Assembly: GCA_965206315.1 (NCBI GenBank)
Contig: OZ242210.1
Span: 992,001 to 1,056,000, forward strand
DNA: 64,000 nucleotides
Source: Bin16 sp965206315
Lineage (GTDB): Bacteria; Chloroflexota; Dehalococcoidia; Lucifugimonadales; Australimonadaceae
Reading direction: 5' to 3'
The notes under the pieces are model-generated. The model was not told the DNA's origin. It did not search any database and saw nothing but the letters and a program-made list of their open reading frames with translations. Shown here in pieces: positions 61,589 through 64,000 of this stretch. The position numbers were made by a program, and so were the translations under genes. The stretch's first letter is position 1. Every line of letters starts with the position of its first letter.

Positions 61589-61775
61589 TGACGGCCCCGA
61601 TGGCGACAACCTTAGAGTCATGTCGGAAGGCGGCCGCGATAACTACCCCGGCGAAGAAGCCTACCGCGCCCAACGTTCCTAGAATCTCAGGAACAAAGGC
61701 TACTGCGGTCACCAGAAGGACAACCGCCATCACCCCCGCTACCCAGTAGCGCCAGTCGTTCAAGTTCACACCCAC
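61524..61775 (-). CDS. 83-residue membrane protein
   Basis: Three short hydrophobic segments (about 11-27, 30-48, 55-75) and a terminal ASRTHG. AAGGAGAACG before the ATG, the same site as the 78-residue gene. No family recognised. Confidence 0.6.
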   Translation of the reverse strand: MGVNLNDWRYWVAGVMAVVLLVTAVAFVPEILGTLGAVGFFAGVVIAAAFRHDSKVVAIGAVIILVSVVVFAIGQAVASRTHG

Positions 61776-61790
61776 ATCGTTCTCCTTTCG

Positions 61791-61826
61791 CCCCTGCCGG
61801 TGCTAAGGCCATAACCACCGGCGGGG
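61791..61826 (-). terminator. Hairpin between lipoprotein gene and small membrane genes
   Basis: CCCCTGCCGGT (61791-61801) with ACCGGCGGGG (61817-61826), one mismatch. It lies after the lipoprotein stop and just before the ribosome-binding site of the 83-residue gene. Confidence 0.5.
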
Positions 61827-61851
61827 GTTGTGTGCTGTTCTCACCCCTAGG

Positions 61852-62568
61852 TCATTGAGCTGGTGCTGGCGTGACAGGTATCGGCCCGGTGAAGACGGGC
61901 GTCGGTGCGAAGGGCGTCACGCCGAGGGACGGTGCCCAAGGCGTTGGGGTGGCGGGGTGTATCTGGATGTTGAGTTGCACCGGGGTAGGCGTTCGCACAG
62001 GGACGAACGGCGCCCGCGTCGGCGTGGGAACCGGCGACGGGAGCATGATCGGCGTCGGCGTCGGCACCGGAGTAGCCCACGGCGTGGGTGTAGGCAGAGG
62101 AGCCGTAAAAGAGACTGCCAGTGATGCGGGCACGCAGTCGGCCCACACCTCCGGGAAAGCGACCTCATCGGGCGGGGTACGGAAGATGCTGTACGAGTGC
62201 TCGACCGCTTCGCTGTAGCCGACGGTCTCCTCCAGGCAGAGTTGCCATGAGGGTTGAATCTTGGGAGGGCCGGGGATCCCGAGTTCCGAGCGGTAGAGAT
62301 GGTAATGCTCGTCGGAGCCATGGACGGCCCAGCAAGATAGGACCATGGCCGTGAGCCAGAGTTCGGGAACCTGCACAGGTTGCGTGGTGAGGTGCGGGTT
62401 TTGCTCCTGGCGTTCGACCGCGCAATCCGAGGCGGCTTGCAGAACCGAGGCCACGGTCGGCGTGGCGGTAGGTTCCGGCGGCGGCGGGAGCGAGGTGGTG
62501 GTCGGGGTCGGCGCGGGCGCCGTACAGGCCGATAGAACCAACACAGACAGGACAACCAGCAAGCGCAT
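61852..62568 (-). CDS. TP-rich lipoprotein
   Basis: 238 residues. Signal peptide with lipobox LSAC (Cys15), a PT/TP linker to about 40, a compact middle domain (about 40-155) with four cysteines (SDCAVERQ, LSCWAV, QLCLEE, WADCVP) likely in two disulfides, and a long C-terminal Thr/Pro tail. No family recognised. First gene of the leftward group in the accessory region. Confidence 0.65.
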   Translation of the reverse strand: MRLLVVLSVLVLSACTAPAPTPTTTSLPPPPEPTATPTVASVLQAASDCAVERQEQNPHLTTQPVQVPELWLTAMVLSCWAVHGSDEHYHLYRSELGIPGPPKIQPSWQLCLEETVGYSEAVEHSYSIFRTPPDEVAFPEVWADCVPASLAVSFTAPLPTPTPWATPVPTPTPIMLPSPVPTPTRAPFVPVRTPTPVQLNIQIHPATPTPWAPSLGVTPFAPTPVFTGPIPVTPAPAQ

Positions 62569-62675
62569 GGCAAGACCTCCTGGCCTCCCACTTGCATTGC
62601 TGATGATGACGGATTAAATTTCGTGGCTGGCGCGTGGTCGAGGGAGGCACTTTCGGCTACGCGTCAGTGTGCTAC

Positions 62676-63190
62676 GGGAGCGGTGCGGGCGAGTGTCCAA
62701 ACGAACCCGTGCCGCTCCCCATACACACGTCAAGGCGGCTTTTCTGTTATCGGGTCACAAGGGAACCCCCTTGCGACTGGACAGGACGCTTGCCACAGCG
62801 GGACTGCCCGATGGGTCGACAAGGGGGCGCGGTGGCCCTGCCTTCCATCGGGAAGCATCCTCGCTGTGGCAAGCCGCACTATACGCGCTTGCAACCCAAA
62901 GTCAAACGCGCCGGCCAAGCGGTGACGGCGTACGGTGCTGGGCGACAGCGGCGTGGAGTGTGTATGCAAACGCAAGCGGAACCTCCTCCATCGGCAGTAG
63001 CGGGAAGAGGTTCCGCTGTTAGGCCGGGAGCCCTCTCGCCCGCATGGGCAGGTTGCTTGCGATGACTCCCTGACCCCTAGGAGCAGGCAAGAGGGCGCGG
63101 GACAGCAATCTGCCCGCGCCGGAACGCTTCCTAGAGGGTACTGAAGACCTCAGGGAATCATCGCAACTGCCAACCTAGCAGGCCGTACGC
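62676..63190. ncRNA. Candidate large structured RNA (or folded DNA) element
   Basis: No convincing gene, but many complementary arms: GGGAGCGGTGCGGG 62676-62689 / 62706-62719 (two G-T pairs); CCCCCTTGCGAC 62766-62777 / 62815-62827 (one bulge); GCTTGCCACAGCG 62788-62800 / 62862-62874; CCCGATGG 62807-62814 / 62845-62852; CATACACAC 62720-62728 / 62958-62966; AGCGGAACCTC 62975-62985 / 63007-63017; GCGTACGG 62928-62935 / 63183-63190; 11 bp 63030-63040 / 63086-63096; 12 bp 63046-63057 / 63104-63115; 17 bp 63057-63073 / 63150-63166 (one mismatch each). Several cross, as in pseudoknots. Strand is undecided since wobbles favour neither. I do not recognise tmRNA or RNase P signatures. Confidence 0.5.
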
Positions 63191-63251
63191 TCGCTTGCAA
63201 GAAGGGCATGACGCACAAGGAGGCTTCCGGAGTTGGATGGACTTGAATGCA

Positions 63252-63289
63252 CAAGTGGTGCCTTGGGTTTGTCCCCAAGGCACCACTTG
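63252..63289. repeat. GGTGCCTTGG inverted-repeat unit 3 (right end)
   Basis: CAAGTGGTGCCTTGGG (63252-63267), loop TTTGTC, CCCAAGGCACCACTTG (63274-63289): a perfect 16-bp stem. Its core is shared with units 1 and 2 at 59.5 kb. No T-run on either strand, so it is not an ordinary terminator. Confidence 0.75.
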
Positions 63290-63329
63290 CTACGGGAGGA
63301 TAGGTCTGGAGCCTAGTTAGGCTTGCACC

Positions 63330-63602
63330 TCAGGGCAACCGCCCCTTGATGATGCGGAGTTCCGCCATGACGGCATCGAAGCGGGTGTCCACCTGCTTGA
63401 AACGGTCGTCAACGTTCTGCCGGAAGCCATTCAACTCGCTCCGGAGGGCCTCGATGTCCTCATGGATGATCTGGTCGCGCCGCTGGATGTCTTCGGTATT
63501 CGCGGCGAACCGCTCGTTCATCTCCTGGCGCAGATCGTCGTGCTCCTGAGCGTTCCGCTTCTCGAAGTCGATGAACCAGGGAGGCTTCTGGGTAGTGGTC
63601 AT
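63330..63602 (-). CDS. Coiled-coil small protein
   Basis: 90 residues. AAAGGAGACC before the ATG at 63602 fixes the start. After MTTTQKPPWFIDFEKR, residues about 14-85 are a heptad coiled coil (RFAANTEDIQRRDQIIHEDI, ELNGFRQNVDDRFKQVDTRF). Resembles phage/island DUF-type coiled-coil proteins; function unknown. Confidence 0.65.
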   Translation of the reverse strand: MTTTQKPPWFIDFEKRNAQEHDDLRQEMNERFAANTEDIQRRDQIIHEDIEALRSELNGFRQNVDDRFKQVDTRFDAVMAELRIIKGRLP

Positions 63603-63621
63603 AAAGGTCTCCTTTCGGGAT

Positions 63622-63639
63622 TGTCCTAATAGTAGGACA
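63622..63639 (-). promoter_or_regulatory. Palindromic operator over the promoter of the coiled-coil gene
   Basis: TGTCCTA-ATAG-TAGGACA is a perfect 7-bp inverted repeat. On the minus strand it overlaps a -10-like TACTAT; TTGCTA lies 18 bases upstream. A repressor bound here would block the gene. Confidence 0.55.
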
Positions 63640-63701
63640 GCGGCGCTAAGATTAGCAACGCTCTTGCGATGAGTGCAAGCGTGCATCGAGAGGCGCACGT
63701 C

Positions 63702-64000
63702 CTACTCCCCATTATCTCCATTGGCAGCGGGTATGCGTTTCCGGTGCTGCTTCCGCCGGGGCTTTCCCCGGTAGGTCGCGTAGCGGGTGGGCCGCTTCGG
63801 CTTGCGCGCCGCGCCGTCGATGAGGTTCAGGATGTCGGCGAACTCCCATGGCCTGTCCGTGAGGCCGGCGGCCATGGCGGGGGTGCGCTCCCGGTACGGC
63901 TCGCGCAGCGCCATGTGGGTGCGGCAGAAGTTGTAGTGCAGGTAGTGGAGTGCGACGGCGCAGGCGTGGTTCTCCGCCTTCTTGGAGTTCCCGTTGGTGT
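63702..64000 (-). CDS. IS1-like transposase, C-terminal part (cut by window edge)
   Basis: The frame is open to base 64000. TNGNSKKAENHACAVALHYL, HYNFCRTH, then LREPYRERTPAMAAGLTDRPWEF match the end of IS1-type DDE transposases (NGFSKKxENH...YNFxRIHKTLRxTPAMAAGxTDxxW). About 30 extra basic residues (RKPKRPTRYATYRGKPRRKQ) follow. The catalytic core lies outside the window, so intactness is unknown. Confidence 0.75.
   Translation of the reverse strand, partial: TNGNSKKAENHACAVALHYLHYNFCRTHMALREPYRERTPAMAAGLTDRPWEFADILNLIDGAARKPKRPTRYATYRGKPRRKQHRKRIPAANGDNGE

Noticed and set aside
63018..63024. GTTAGGC as an integron attC core
   Set aside because: Only one core seen, no matching GCCTAAC partner at proper distance and no integrase gene.
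62634..63065. 143-codon plus-strand frame over the structured block
   Set aside because: Composition rich in Arg/Gly/Pro/Cys, no ribosome site, no recognisable motif, and it crosses the paired arms.
62676..63190. tmRNA or RNase P RNA as explanation of the structured block
   Set aside because: Multiple pseudoknots suggested tmRNA, but no tRNA-like ends with GTTCGA/CCA or tag reading frame were found, and the RNase P GAGGAAAGTCC and ACAGAA cores are missing on both strands.
1..64000. tRNA genes
   Set aside because: I looked for GTTCGAATC-type T-arms with cloverleaf partners and found none I could support; a tRNAscan run would settle it.

Overview
The window is GC-rich bacterial chromosome with almost no wasted space. 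Gene content and protein style (TP-rich linkers behind lipoprotein signals, an actinobacterial/Chloroflexi-like MetRS signature, a tripartite tricarboxylate transporter, a D(-)-tartrate-dehydratase-like enolase, methylmalonyl-CoA enzymes, ClpC, RNase J, a Ycf45-like R3H ATPase) suggest a Chloroflexota bacterium, perhaps Dehalococcoidia/SAR202-like. That placement is inference; no 16S gene is present. Most of the window is core housekeeping, interrupted by accessory insertions.

Layout: 1-6.3 kb holds the end of priA, def, rplS, pfkA, a solitary 5S rRNA gene with its own promoter and terminator, a four-S1-domain protein and clpC. 6.4-8.2 kb is an AT-richer insert with a frameshifted papain/C39-like cysteine-protease gene. 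8.3-19.1 kb carries radA, lipA, a TarD-like dehydratase, a D-2-hydroxyacid dehydrogenase, polyprenyl synthase, metG, rsmI, an acyl-CoA dehydrogenase and a MetE-like protein. 19.3-22.7 kb is a Tct transporter with fused TctA-TctB. 22.9-33 kb carries methylmalonyl-CoA genes, a DUF177-rpmF-fabD-nusB-acpP-udg-rnj-ftsK run and sufT-mrp. 33-34.2 kb is an AT-rich ATPase gene. 34.3-39.3 kb is a leftward run (DUF523/DUF1722, epimerase, uvrB, exported protein). 39.4-40.4 kb is an IS30-family element with a nonsense codon. 40.6-45.1 kb is a glycine-betaine/proline-type ABC operon whose binding protein has a permuted second half. 46-59.5 kb carries an ABC-2 exporter, a VOC protein, a binding-protein-like protein, an exported Trp-rich protein, a DEAD helicase, proS, pdxS-pdxT, a GNAT-like protein, the R3H ATPase and tmk.

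From 59.5 kb to the right edge the character changes: very small leftward genes, mostly for 1-3-helix membrane proteins, a TP-rich lipoprotein, a ~500-bp block without convincing coding signal but with many long complementary arms (several crossing, pseudoknot-like), a coiled-coil protein behind a palindromic operator, and an IS1-like transposase fragment. The same inverted motif (GGTGCCTTGG/CCAAGGCACC) lies at both ends of this region. It is the best candidate for something undescribed.

A recurring signal is a -10-like hexamer (TANNAT or TATACT) ending 6-7 bases before the start codon without a Shine-Dalgarno, at def, lipA, the epimerase gene and the DUF523 gene. The same 6-base gap separates the 5S -10 box from the mature 5S end, so these mRNAs are probably leaderless.
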